Assembly: GCA_945905715.1 (NCBI GenBank)
Contig: CAMDPW010000014.1
Span: 1 to 33,396 of the forward strand
DNA: 33,396 nucleotides
Reading direction: 5' to 3'
Origin: Rickettsia typhi
GTDB lineage: Bacteria > Pseudomonadota > Alphaproteobacteria > Rickettsiales > JABSSG01
Within the stretch, counting starts at the first letter, position 1. Every line of letters starts with the position of its first letter. This document shows positions 16,914-25,202 of the stretch, one piece after another. The notes below the pieces were generated by a model. That model was not told where the DNA came from. It did not search any database and worked only from the letters and a program-made list of their open reading frames with translations. The position numbers and the translations under genes were made by a program.

Positions 16914-16981
16914 TTGTATGCGCACTATAAGTGATGACACTTTTTACGTCAAATTTTTATTAATATCTTGATAGCGCACAA
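16914..16981. repeat. Imperfect inverted repeat after the EmrB-type gene
   Basis: TTGTATGCGCACTATAAG (16914-16931) and CTTGATAGCGCACAA (16967-16981) are imperfect reverse complements with a core around GCGC and a loop of about 35 bases. It may fold as a hairpin at the 3' end of the transporter message. No T-run follows, so a terminator role is uncertain. Confidence 0.3.
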
Positions 16982-17085
16982 CGGTGTTTCTAAATCACAT
17001 ATAGAAAAAAATGTCTAGTTTATAGAATCAATTATACAAACATTAGTATAGCCACATATACAATTTTTTACCTAACATTGCTTTA

Positions 17086-17451
17086 CTATTTGATCTGAGT
17101 AACATCTGTATTTTTTTCTATAGAATCATCAGTTAAAGCGGATAATGAGTTTAAACCGCTAGGTGAAAGCTTCGCGGTCAACTGTTCTTCTTTTTTTAAA
17201 GCACTTTTAGCGGCTGGTGATAAAGTGTTATATTTCTGCTGAGCCTGCTTTCTTAGTGTGATCACCATATCTTGATAAGACTTAACTTCATCTAATAATT
17301 TTTTAGGCCAACTAGCTAATTCTTGTTTAATCGCAATTACTATTTTGCGATCAACATTTGATAAGTTACCAATAACCGTATCAATATCTTCTATGGCTAG
17401 AGCTTTTAAAGCGCAACACAATACCGACACCACAAACAATACCCTTATCAT
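17086..17451 (-). CDS. Small exported protein of unknown function
   Basis: A 121-residue protein with a clear signal peptide: MIRVLFVVSVLCCALKALA, then likely cleavage after ALA. The mature part is hydrophilic and helical-looking, with many Lys, Glu and Gln, LRKQAQQKYNTLSPAAKSAL in the middle and a Ser/Leu-rich stretch near the end. No Cys remains after the signal region, so it is not a lipoprotein by this reading. I do not recognise the family. It is divergent from nusB, with a 111-base gap that holds the promoters. Probable location is the periplasm. Confidence 0.65.
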   Translation of the reverse strand: MIRVLFVVSVLCCALKALAIEDIDTVIGNLSNVDRKIVIAIKQELASWPKKLLDEVKSYQDMVITLRKQAQQKYNTLSPAAKSALKKEEQLTAKLSPSGLNSLSALTDDSIEKNTDVTQIK

Positions 17452-17562
17452 ATTTTACCAAGTAATTTAAGTTATTTCCTATCCATGAAATATAATATAT
17501 GATCTATAAACTTAGCAAGATATAATTCACTTGTACGATTGGTATGGTAGCAATATAAAATT

Positions 17563-18036
17563 ATGATTAACAAAAACAACAAAGATAAAACTTTAACTAG
17601 ACTTGTCGTTGTGCAAGCTCTGTACATCTATGACATAAGCGAAAGCGAGGCAGAACTAGCATTAACCAATATTGAAAATTATTATGCAGTAAATAATCCA
17701 CTTGAAGAGTATACAAAAAACTCTGAAGAATGCATAAAAGTATTTGATAAGAGTTTTTTAAAAAAAATCTTCATTCAAACGATAGACAATATTAAACATA
17801 TAGATATTCAAATTACCAATTTGATTACCAAACAACAAGAAATGTCTCAATTAAGCAGCGTACTTCGCGCTATTTTACGTGCTGGCACATGTGAATTATT
17901 ATTTTTTCCCACACCTTATAAAGTGGTCATTGATGAATTTGTAACATTAACAAGAGAATTTTATACCGACAAAGAAATTAGTTTTACAAATAGTATTTTA
18001 GATAAAGTTGCTAATTCTACTCTTAAACATGAATGA
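17563..18036 (+). CDS. nusB: Transcription antitermination factor NusB
   Basis: NusB binds boxA RNA with S10 (NusE) and lets RNA polymerase pass terminators in rRNA operons. The 157-residue protein is all helical with LTRLVVVQALYIYDIS at the start and the C-terminal block LRAGTCELLFFPTPYKVVIDE followed by VTLTREFYTDKEISFTNSIL, which is the family's best conserved part. A TATAAT at 17521-17526 could be its -10 box. Its end overlaps thiL by 8 bases, an arrangement common in proteobacteria, where ribH often lies ahead of nusB; ribH is absent here. Confidence 0.94.
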   Translation: MINKNNKDKTLTRLVVVQALYIYDISESEAELALTNIENYYAVNNPLEEYTKNSEECIKVFDKSFLKKIFIQTIDNIKHIDIQITNLITKQQEMSQLSSVLRAILRAGTCELLFFPTPYKVVIDEFVTLTREFYTDKEISFTNSILDKVANSTLKHE

Positions 18037-18994
18037 ATTTCAGGTAATTAAACAATTTTTTAAACCATTAACTAAAAATCATCCTTTTGCACTAAATTTA
18101 ACTGATGATTCTGCGGTTATTAGTAGTAACCAACAAATAGTTATTACGACTGATACTTTAGCTGAGAACACTCATTTTATCTCTGGAGCATGCCCAAAAA
18201 CTTTAGCCAAAAAACTAATAAGAGTAAATATTTCTGACTTAGCTGCTATGGGAGCAATTCCTAAATTTTACTTTTTATCCCTTACTCTATCTAGTTATAT
18301 TGAAGAAAATTGGCTTATGCAATTTGCTGCAGGATTATCTGAAGATAATAGTCTGTTCAACCTTGTATTACTTGGTGGAAATACAGTTAAGCATAATGCT
18401 CCGCTTGTTCTAACATTGACTGCAATAGGCGAAATTTTGAAACAACATCAACCTATAACACGCAATCATGCAATTGCTGGCGACAATATTTATGTAACTG
18501 GCACAATTGGTGATGCTGCCCTGGGTTTACTAGCAAAACAACAAAAACTAAAAAGCTCTAGTCAATATTTAAACTATTTAATTGAACGATATGATTTACC
18601 ACAACCGCGCATATCGATCGGTTCATCTTTGATTGGCATTGCAACCGCTATGCTAGATATATCTGATGGCTTAGCTCAGGATGCAGAGCATATTGCATGT
18701 AATTCTCAAGTGAAATTAACAATCAACACCTCTCTAGTACCACTTTCTCAGGCAGCTAGTAAAATAGTTAAGCAAAATTCTCAACTAATGTCAACCGTCT
18801 TATCTGGAGGTGATGACTACGAACTACTCTTCACTGCTCCAGAAAATTATGACTACAAAATCCAAGAAATAAGCCAAAAAAATATGTTACAAATTACTAA
18901 AATAGGCAAGGTCACTACTGGTCAAGGCGTGATTTTGATTAACAATGATAAAAAGTTAATAGAATTACTTTCTAAAGGTTACTTGCACTTGTAA
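18029..18994 (+). CDS. thiL: Thiamine-monophosphate kinase
   Basis: ThiL phosphorylates thiamine monophosphate to the active cofactor thiamine diphosphate. It belongs to the AIRS/PurM fold: NLTDDSAVI near the start, TTDTLAENTHF, RVNISDLAAMGAIPKF, and GGNTV, all typical of the nucleotide- and magnesium-binding N-terminal half. The C-terminal half has DISDGLAQDAEHI and LSGGDDYELLFTAP, also characteristic. I chose the ATG at 18029, which overlaps the nusB stop; an upstream start would add 7 residues (MLILLLN) not seen in homologues. Length about 321 residues, normal. No other thiamine genes are in the window, so TMP may come from salvage. The last 23 bases overlap the zinc-finger gene on the other strand. 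Confidence 0.94.
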   Translation: MNEFQVIKQFFKPLTKNHPFALNLTDDSAVISSNQQIVITTDTLAENTHFISGACPKTLAKKLIRVNISDLAAMGAIPKFYFLSLTLSSYIEENWLMQFAAGLSEDNSLFNLVLLGGNTVKHNAPLVLTLTAIGEILKQHQPITRNHAIAGDNIYVTGTIGDAALGLLAKQQKLKSSSQYLNYLIERYDLPQPRISIGSSLIGIATAMLDISDGLAQDAEHIACNSQVKLTINTSLVPLSQAASKIVKQNSQLMSTVLSGGDDYELLFTAPENYDYKIQEISQKNMLQITKIGKVTTGQGVILINNDKKLIELLSKGYLHL

Positions 18995-19163
18995 TTACTT
19001 TTTTCTTAAGAGAAAATTTTTTACTGCAATAAGGACAAGAAATTTCTCCGTTGCTATGTGGAGAAATTTCAAGATATATTTTAGGATGACCATTTTCACC
19101 ACCATCGCATGATACATATCTACCGTCAGTAAATGTTATGTCACTATTTTTTTTATCTGCCAT
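18972..19163 (-). CDS. CHCC-type zinc-finger protein (NDUFS6-like)
   Basis: A 63-residue protein with the zf-CHCC pattern: Cys in VSCDGG, His in GHPKIYLEI, and the CPYC pair in EISCPYCSKKFSL, which together bind one zinc. The domain is shared with NDUFS6, a complex I accessory subunit in mitochondria and alphaproteobacteria, and its presence as a tiny free-standing protein is common in alphaproteobacteria. A role in complex I assembly is inference. The 3' end overlaps the thiL end by 23 bases. The SDR gene starts upstream in the same direction, 30 bases away, so co-transcription with cvpA and the SDR gene is possible. Confidence 0.9.
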   Translation of the reverse strand: MADKKNSDITFTDGRYVSCDGGENGHPKIYLEISPHSNGEISCPYCSKKFSLKKKVITSASNL

Positions 19164-19193
19164 ACCGTCCTCTCACTCCAGAGCATTTAAAGT

Positions 19194-19901
19194 CTATATG
19201 TATAATAATTCACCACTCTTAATATCTGTGTCAAGCACAACTTTTATAAAAAACTCTGACATTTCTTCTGGTGCTAACAACTCTCCTTCAGTTAAACCAG
19301 GCATTGCATCTTTTCTTAACTTAGTGCACATTACACCTGGATCTATTAAATTAATTTTAAGTTTAGTTTTGCGATTCTCGGCAGCATAGATTTTTACTAA
19401 ATTCTCTAATCCAACTTTAGAAACTGAATAAGCTCCCCAGTAAGCTTGTGGAAATTTAGCTGCGTCACAAGTTACAAATATCGCTCTACCACCAGTAGGA
19501 GATCTCTGCAGTAAGGGGTTGATTGCTTTAATTAAATGCCAATTAGCCGTTAGATTAGTTGCAATTACTTTATCCCAAATTTTAAAACTTAAATGGTCTA
19601 GAGGGCTTAACTCGCCTAAAATAGCTGCATTACCTATTGCAATATCTAGATAAGGAAATTTCTCAGCAAGTTTTTGTCCAAGTTCTGCAATTTTTGAATA
19701 GTCCATTAAATCTAGCTGCACAATTGTAGTATTACTACCTTTAACCTGAGCATAATTATCAATTTCTTCTAAACGTTTTAAATTTCTACCAATAGTAATT
19801 AAATGCGCGCCTTCATCAATATATCTTCTAGAAATAGCGGCACCCAGACCGGAAGAAGCTCCAGTAATTAAAGCAATTTTACCAGCAAGCTTTTTTGACA
19901 T
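19194..19901 (-). CDS. Short-chain dehydrogenase/reductase family protein
   Basis: A 235-residue classical SDR: the NAD(P)-binding TGASSGLG at the N-terminus, NAAIL (the NNAG-type motif), and the active-site YSVSK (Tyr-x-x-x-Lys). The catalytic Ser expected about 13 residues before that Tyr appears to be Cys, in FVTCDAAKFPQAYWGAYSVSK, where relatives have VSSGAA. This could lower or change activity. The PGVMCT segment after the active site is typical. The substrate is unknown; similar alphaproteobacterial proteins sit near cell-envelope genes. It starts 3 bases after the cvpA stop, so the two are one transcript. Confidence 0.9.
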   Translation of the reverse strand: MSKKLAGKIALITGASSGLGAAISRRYIDEGAHLITIGRNLKRLEEIDNYAQVKGSNTTIVQLDLMDYSKIAELGQKLAEKFPYLDIAIGNAAILGELSPLDHLSFKIWDKVIATNLTANWHLIKAINPLLQRSPTGGRAIFVTCDAAKFPQAYWGAYSVSKVGLENLVKIYAAENRKTKLKINLIDPGVMCTKLRKDAMPGLTEGELLAPEEMSEFFIKVVLDTDIKSGELLYI

Positions 19902-19904
19902 GCT

Positions 19905-20819
19905 TTATTGTTTGCTATCAACAAAATCAGTGTTACTGTTCGTAGCATTATACTGAGTGATTAATTCCTCTAAATCTTGTATAACTAAGTGATATTGTTG
20001 ATTAGCTTGATTACTATTTTGCTTTTCAGACAAGCCGCTTTGTAGGTTAGCATACTGGCGATAGTGATTGGTAATTTTATTTAATACGGAAATCTTAATA
20101 TCAGAGCTTATTGCCGAATCCTGCAACGCAAGTAAATCATCCGCAGGGATATTAGCTAAAACACTGCTAGGTAGTGAATGCAGTATTCTATTAGTGGTTC
20201 TGATAGTATCCATTTGAGTCGTAGAGAATGCCTGTTGCTTTTCATTGCGATCTACTGTTTCCTTAAACGATTCTTTAAGATCTCGTTTGAAACTTACTGG
20301 TAAGAATGAAGCGATTATATCTGACCCTCTAGCTAATAAAATTATAGATTTAGAGTCTTGCGCCCAAGTAGGCAAGGTATCGTTTTCCTCTTTAGTGCGC
20401 GTATTGCTAACTGTGTACAAACTAGGTAATAGTAATGTGAGTGCATAAAATACTACACACGCTATAACGCAGCCTCTTGCAAAACCAAAAGTTAAGCCAA
20501 CAGACCTGTCTATTAAACCTCCGCATACACCCTTAATTAAAGAAAGAAAGATGCTATTTATAATAGCAATGATCACTGCCACAATTATAAAAGTTATAAT
20601 TACGGCTATAACTTCTGACGCTGAATGGCTAAAATTATATTTTTCAATATAAGGTATAATTAAAGCATTAAAATTCAGGGCCACAACCACAGCAATCATC
20701 CAACCGACTAATGAAACAGCTGACTTAATAACTCCTCTAACCACCCCAAATAACGTTGAAAGTGTAATGATTGATATAAAAGTGAGATCAAAAACTCCGA
20801 TAGTAGATAAATCAAACAT
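19905..20819 (-). CDS. cvpA: CvpA-family membrane protein
   Basis: A 304-residue protein with four hydrophobic segments in about the first 130 residues (FISIITLSTLFGVVRG, SLVGWMIAVVVAL, VIAVIITFIIVAVII, GCVIACVVFYALTLLL), which is the CvpA domain known from colicin V production mutants and linked to envelope stress tolerance. LSTLFGVVRGVIKSAVSLVG and IDRSVGLTFGFARG are the best family matches. The C-terminal half is hydrophilic and Gln/Asn-rich, ending in DFVDSKQ; I see no known domain there, and this tail is longer than in E. coli CvpA (about 160 residues). The SDR gene follows after 3 bases. In many bacteria cvpA precedes purF; that is not the case here. Confidence 0.9.
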   Translation of the reverse strand: MFDLSTIGVFDLTFISIITLSTLFGVVRGVIKSAVSLVGWMIAVVVALNFNALIIPYIEKYNFSHSASEVIAVIITFIIVAVIIAIINSIFLSLIKGVCGGLIDRSVGLTFGFARGCVIACVVFYALTLLLPSLYTVSNTRTKEENDTLPTWAQDSKSIILLARGSDIIASFLPVSFKRDLKESFKETVDRNEKQQAFSTTQMDTIRTTNRILHSLPSSVLANIPADDLLALQDSAISSDIKISVLNKITNHYRQYANLQSGLSEKQNSNQANQQYHLVIQDLEELITQYNATNSNTDFVDSKQ

Positions 20820-20953
20820 ATCTCTTCCAAAAAATTATTATTACGTGACAATACCAGTATTTTATTAATTTAATAACTAAAGACTTTACTTGAATAATCA
20901 TTTATATTTAAATAATCAAGAAATTCAAATTATTATGATAGATAAAAGTAAAA

Positions 20954-22042
20954 ATGCTACAAATAATTATTACAATCATATTAAGTTCTTGGTCTTTTTT
21001 ATCTGTTGCGGAGGAAGATAAGATAATTAATATGTATAATTGGTCTGGTTATATACCGCCAGATGTGATTAATCAATTTGAGAAACATACAGGAATTAAA
21101 GTTATTTATGATGTTTACGACAGCGATCAAATATTAGATGCAAAATTAATGTCTGGTAAATCAGAATATGATCTTGTTGTTCCTGCTGATAGTCCATATT
21201 TAGGCAATGAAATTAAATTAGGGATTTTTCAAAAAATAAACAAAATTAAAGTAAAAAACTATTTTCGTCTGAATAAAGAAGCTTTACAACAATTGACTAT
21301 AGATGATCCTAATAATACTTATGCCATCCCATGGATGATAAATACTCTTGGGGTAGCATATAATATTGACAAAATCAAGGCATTAGCACCAGATGCGCCA
21401 ATTAATAGCCTAAGTTTAATTTTTGATCCTAAATATGCAGAAAAATTTTCACACTGCGGGATTGGTTTATTAAATGTTTCTGCAGAAATGATTTCAACAA
21501 CTTTACTTTATATAGGTCTTGACCCTAATACTAAAAATCTTGAAGATTTAGACAAAGCCAAAGAAGCTCTAGCAAAGATACGCCCTTATATTAATGAAAT
21601 TGAAACATCTAGCTATATTTCAAATTTTGCCAATGGTGATTTATGTTTAATAATTGGCTATTCTGGTGACATATTACAATCTATCCAACGAGCAAAAGAA
21701 GCAAACAAGGAGATTGATCTTCAATACATGCTACCTAAAGAGGGATTTATGGTAGCATATGACGTATTGGCAATTCCTCAACATTCTAAACATCCTAACA
21801 ATACACTTCAATTTATAGACTATCTACTTCTGCCAGAGATTACAGCAAAAGTTAGTAATTACACTGGCTTCCCAAGTATTATTAAGGAGTCATATAAGTT
21901 TTTAGAGCCGCATATAAAAAATAATAAATATGCTTTACCAACAACGGAAATGTTAAAAAAAAGCTTCAGAATTTCATCCCAAAGCTCTAATTTTATTAGA
22001 AAAAGAAATAGAATTTGGACGAATTTTGTCAGTTCATACTAA
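20954..22042 (+). CDS. potF: Periplasmic putrescine-binding protein (PotF type)
   Basis: The 362-residue protein captures polyamines in the periplasm for the ABC importer encoded next. It begins with a signal peptide (LSSWSFLSVA, cleaved before EEDK). The mature start INMYNWSGYIPPDVI and YDVYDSDQILDAKL match PotF, including the Trp/Ser pair that lines the ligand pocket. YDLVVPADSPY and YDVLAIPQ carry further pocket positions, with the Asp in YDVLAIP expected to bind the amine. The C-terminal RKRNRIWTNF also fits PotF. Similarity to PotF/PotG/PotH/PotI rather than PotD/PotA/PotB/PotC suggests putrescine. It is the first gene of the operon; potG follows after 27 bases. Confidence 0.92.
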   Translation: MLQIIITIILSSWSFLSVAEEDKIINMYNWSGYIPPDVINQFEKHTGIKVIYDVYDSDQILDAKLMSGKSEYDLVVPADSPYLGNEIKLGIFQKINKIKVKNYFRLNKEALQQLTIDDPNNTYAIPWMINTLGVAYNIDKIKALAPDAPINSLSLIFDPKYAEKFSHCGIGLLNVSAEMISTTLLYIGLDPNTKNLEDLDKAKEALAKIRPYINEIETSSYISNFANGDLCLIIGYSGDILQSIQRAKEANKEIDLQYMLPKEGFMVAYDVLAIPQHSKHPNNTLQFIDYLLLPEITAKVSNYTGFPSIIKESYKFLEPHIKNNKYALPTTEMLKKSFRISSQSSNFIRKRNRIWTNFVSSY

Positions 22043-22069
22043 ATCGTTTAAAAAGAGATTTTATAAAAA

Positions 22070-23209
22070 ATGGCCGAACTCATTACCAGAAATAAAAAAA
22101 CCAACTCAAAAAATCCTAAGCCTCTTTTGCGAATCGAAGGTCTAACCAAGTATTACAATGATGAAACACTGGCAATAGAAAGCATTGATTTAACTATCAA
22201 TCAAGGAGATCTTTTTGCTTTGCTAGGCCCTTCTGGTTGTGGTAAAAGTACCTTGTTAAGAATTATTGCAGGCTTTGAAACCCCTACTTCAGGAAAAATA
22301 TACCTCGCGGATCAAGATATTACTAATATTGCTCCATACAAAAGACCAATTAATATGATGTTTCAATCTTATGCTTTATTTCCGCACATGACTGTAGAAG
22401 AAAATGTAGCGTTTGGCTTGAAACAAGAAAATCTTTCAGCAAGCCAAATTTATGAGCGAGTATATGAAGCTTTAGATATGGTTGATATGACTAAATTTGC
22501 TAAACGCAAGCCTGACCAATTATCAGGTGGTCAACAGCAGCGAACAGCTTTGGTACGTAGTCTAGTTAAACAACCGAAAATACTTCTATTGGATGAGCCT
22601 TTAGGTGCGCTTGACCCTAAAACTAGAGAACAAACTCAACTCGAGCTTATTAAAATCCAATCATTATTAGATATCACTTTTGTTATGGTGACGCATGATC
22701 AAGAAGAAGCTATGGCTATGGCTGACTGCATGGCAGTAATGAGAGAAGGAAAAGTATTGCAAATAGGTACGCCACAAGAGATTTACGAATATCCAAATTC
22801 ACGCTTTGTTGCAGAATTTGTTGATTCAATTAATTTATTTGAAGGTAAAGTTTGCAAGAAGCGAAATAGCAAAAAATATGTAGGCCTTGATATTACAGAA
22901 TCTGATAAAATTGTTATGGCCTATTCCGAGGATGACCAAGTTGGTAATATCATATGGCTAGGACTTAGACCAGAAGAACTAGATATAGATACTAGACCAG
23001 CACCAAAAACTGAAAACCAAGTGATTGGAAAAATTATTGATATAGGATTTTTAGGTCAAAAAATCGTTTATCACGTCGAATTAAGTAGTAATAAATTTGT
23101 ACATGTAACAGTTCCAACCTCGGAACGTAGTAAAAACCCAGGATTTGTTTTAGGTAATACTGTTTATTTATCTTGGTATTATTCCGAAGGCGTCATTCTA
23201 AAGTGGTAA
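22070..23209 (+). CDS. potG: Putrescine ABC transporter ATP-binding protein (PotG type)
   Basis: The 379-residue cytoplasmic ATPase powers polyamine import. It has Walker A GPSGCGKST (53-61), Q-loop QSYALFPHMTV, signature LSGGQQQR (about 146-153), Walker B LLLDEPLGALD, and switch His in VTHDQEEAM. The block PYKRPINMMFQSYALFPHMT is nearly the same as in E. coli PotG as I recall it. The C-terminal TOBE-like regulatory domain follows from about residue 245. It sits between potF and potH; only 3 bases separate its stop from the potH start. All motifs are intact. Confidence 0.95.
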   Translation: MAELITRNKKTNSKNPKPLLRIEGLTKYYNDETLAIESIDLTINQGDLFALLGPSGCGKSTLLRIIAGFETPTSGKIYLADQDITNIAPYKRPINMMFQSYALFPHMTVEENVAFGLKQENLSASQIYERVYEALDMVDMTKFAKRKPDQLSGGQQQRTALVRSLVKQPKILLLDEPLGALDPKTREQTQLELIKIQSLLDITFVMVTHDQEEAMAMADCMAVMREGKVLQIGTPQEIYEYPNSRFVAEFVDSINLFEGKVCKKRNSKKYVGLDITESDKIVMAYSEDDQVGNIIWLGLRPEELDIDTRPAPKTENQVIGKIIDIGFLGQKIVYHVELSSNKFVHVTVPTSERSKNPGFVLGNTVYLSWYYSEGVILKW

Positions 23210-23212
23210 TTA

Positions 23213-24112
23213 ATGTATATTAATACTAATCATTCTATTAGAAAAGCCTTAGTTATTATACCGCCATTTGTATGGTTAACGTTATTATTTTTAATACCAT
23301 TTATTATTATTTTGATTGTTAGCCTTAGCCATTATGCTGATGCAATACCTCCTTATGAATCGTTTTTTGTCTACGATCACATTAAACAAACATATAAATT
23401 CCAGCCTGATTTTAGCAACTTTAAGTTCCTTATTTCTGACCAAATATATCTGAACTCATATCTAAATTCATTAAAAATTGCTGCTATTTCTACATTAAGC
23501 ACTCTAATAATTGCCTATCCGATCGCCCTTGGTATTGCTCAAACTAAAAAAACAACACAAAAATTGTTATTAATGCTAATTATGGTACCATTTTGGACGT
23601 CATTACTGATTAGAGTGTATGCTTGGACCATAATTTTAAAAAATTCTGGAGTACTTAATAATTTATTAATCCATATAGGATTTATTGATACTCCAGTACA
23701 GCTTCTTAACACTCAATTTGCTGTAATTTTAGGTATTATCCACTGTTATTTGCCATTTATGGTACTACCGTTATATCTTTCTATTGAAAAAATAGAACCA
23801 GCTCTAATTGAAGCATCTTTAGATCTTGGTTGTACCCCTCTTAAATCACTTTTATATATAATATTACCACTTTCACTACCTGGAATTATAACTGGTTCTA
23901 TGTTAGTATTCATTCCAGCAGTTGGTGAATTTATTATCCCAGAAATACTTGGTGGAGCACGCGTATTGACTGTTGGTAAAATAATATGGAATGAATTTTT
24001 TCAAAATCATGATTGGCCAATTGCTGCAGCTATTACGGTAATCTTAACCATATCATTTGTTATACCAGTTATGCTAGTACAAAAATCTTTAGTAACAAAA
24101 GGTAAAAAATGA
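23213..24112 (+). CDS. potH: Putrescine ABC transporter permease (PotH type)
   Basis: A 299-residue inner-membrane permease with six hydrophobic helices. It matches PotH: FVWLTLLFLIPFIIIL at the first helix, ISLSTLIIAYPIALGIA-like segment at about 95-105, PFWTSLLIRVYAWTIILKN, and NNLL. The cytoplasmic EAA loop that docks the ATPase is EASLDLGCTPLKSL. PAVGEFIIPEILGG follows. It pairs with PotI in the channel. The end overlaps potI by 4 bases (ATGA), so the two proteins are made in step. Confidence 0.94.
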   Translation: MYINTNHSIRKALVIIPPFVWLTLLFLIPFIIILIVSLSHYADAIPPYESFFVYDHIKQTYKFQPDFSNFKFLISDQIYLNSYLNSLKIAAISTLSTLIIAYPIALGIAQTKKTTQKLLLMLIMVPFWTSLLIRVYAWTIILKNSGVLNNLLIHIGFIDTPVQLLNTQFAVILGIIHCYLPFMVLPLYLSIEKIEPALIEASLDLGCTPLKSLLYIILPLSLPGIITGSMLVFIPAVGEFIIPEILGGARVLTVGKIIWNEFFQNHDWPIAAAITVILTISFVIPVMLVQKSLVTKGKK

Positions 24113-24906
24113 TGAGTAGCTTTTCTTGGTCAAAATTCATTATGATCTTAGGGTTGGTATTTCTATACACGCCGATTATCATCTTAATGATATACTCATT
24201 TAATGCTTCAAAATTAGTTACAATTTGGACTGGTTTTTCAACGCATTGGTACAGTACTTTGTGGAATGATGAGGAGTTAATTATTGCTGCTAGCCATAGT
24301 CTCAAAATCGCCGCTTATTCTGCCACAATTGCTATGGTTCTTGGTGCTTTAGCTGGCATAGCTTTATCCAGGTTTGGCCTGTTTTCTGGTAGAGCTGTTT
24401 TTACAGGAATGTTAGCAGCTCCTTTTATTATACCAGAGGTTATTACTGGTTTCTCTCTTTTATTAACTTTTGTGGCAGCTGAACAACTAATTTCTTGGCC
24501 ACAGACAGGTATATTAACGGTGATTCTTGCTCATTCGACTATCGGTATTGCGTATGTGGCGATTATAGTACAAGCCAGATTAACTGCTTTCAATCGTTCT
24601 TTAGAGGAAGCTGCGCAAGACTTAGGAGCGCATCCTTTAAAAGCGTTTCTGTTCATAACTTTACCAATTATCGCTAATAGCTTAGTTGCTGGCTGGTTAC
24701 TTGCATTTACTCTGTCTTTAGATGATTTAGTGATTGCGAGCTTTACTTCAGGACCTGGTTCAACTACCTTGCCAATGCTAATTTACTCACGTGTTAGGTT
24801 AGGCATGAGTCCGCAAATAAACGCTCTAGCAAGTGTTATGGTAGGTTTTGTAATCTCTGTTATTTTTATTGCATACTTGATAAGTATAAAAAAAAATAAG
24901 TCATGA
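24109..24906 (+). CDS. potI: Putrescine ABC transporter permease (PotI type)
   Basis: The second permease of the importer, 265 residues with about six helices. LGLVFLYTPIIILMIYSFNAS is the first helix and periplasmic edge typical of PotI/PotC. The EAA loop for contact with PotG is EEAAQDLGAHPLKAF, and SLDDLVIASFTSGPGSTTLP is a family signature after it. The start ATG overlaps the potH stop by 4 bases; a second ATG 3 bases on is also possible. It ends the four-gene operon with TGA. No terminator-like hairpin is seen after it. Confidence 0.94.
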   Translation: MMSSFSWSKFIMILGLVFLYTPIIILMIYSFNASKLVTIWTGFSTHWYSTLWNDEELIIAASHSLKIAAYSATIAMVLGALAGIALSRFGLFSGRAVFTGMLAAPFIIPEVITGFSLLLTFVAAEQLISWPQTGILTVILAHSTIGIAYVAIIVQARLTAFNRSLEEAAQDLGAHPLKAFLFITLPIIANSLVAGWLLAFTLSLDDLVIASFTSGPGSTTLPMLIYSRVRLGMSPQINALASVMVGFVISVIFIAYLISIKKNKS

Positions 24907-25202
24907 TCTATTATTATTATAAATAAACATTACTTTTGCCCTAATCTTAGTATTTTTTTTAGGCAATCATAATAATGCTCTGTACCACCTAATGCAATAT
25001 TTTATATCCACTAAATATTACACGTAGTGATTAGTAAAAGAAAAAAATAGATTCTTTACAATTGATAGAGCCGTGACATGTTTTATTTAAATTCTAATTA
25101 ATTTAAAAAAATTGTGCTATTGAATATCAAAAAGACCAGAATCTTTTGAATAAAATAACCAAGACTCAAAGATATCAAGTGTTTTTTATCTTCCTTGTAG
25201 TA
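24907..25202. other. Intergenic region between convergent potI and gpsA
   Basis: About 296 AT-rich bases between two converging operons. It has runs of T (near 24953) but no clear hairpin. I see no gene or RNA in it. Confidence 0.5.

Noticed and set aside
17020-17085. AT-rich repeats as a CRISPR or origin
   Set aside because: No regularly spaced repeats and no cluster of DnaA-box-like sequences; composition is as elsewhere.
20820-20953. Promoter TTGAAT (20890) with TAATCA for potF
   Set aside because: The -10 match is poor and several AT-rich alternatives score equally; not worth listing as a feature.
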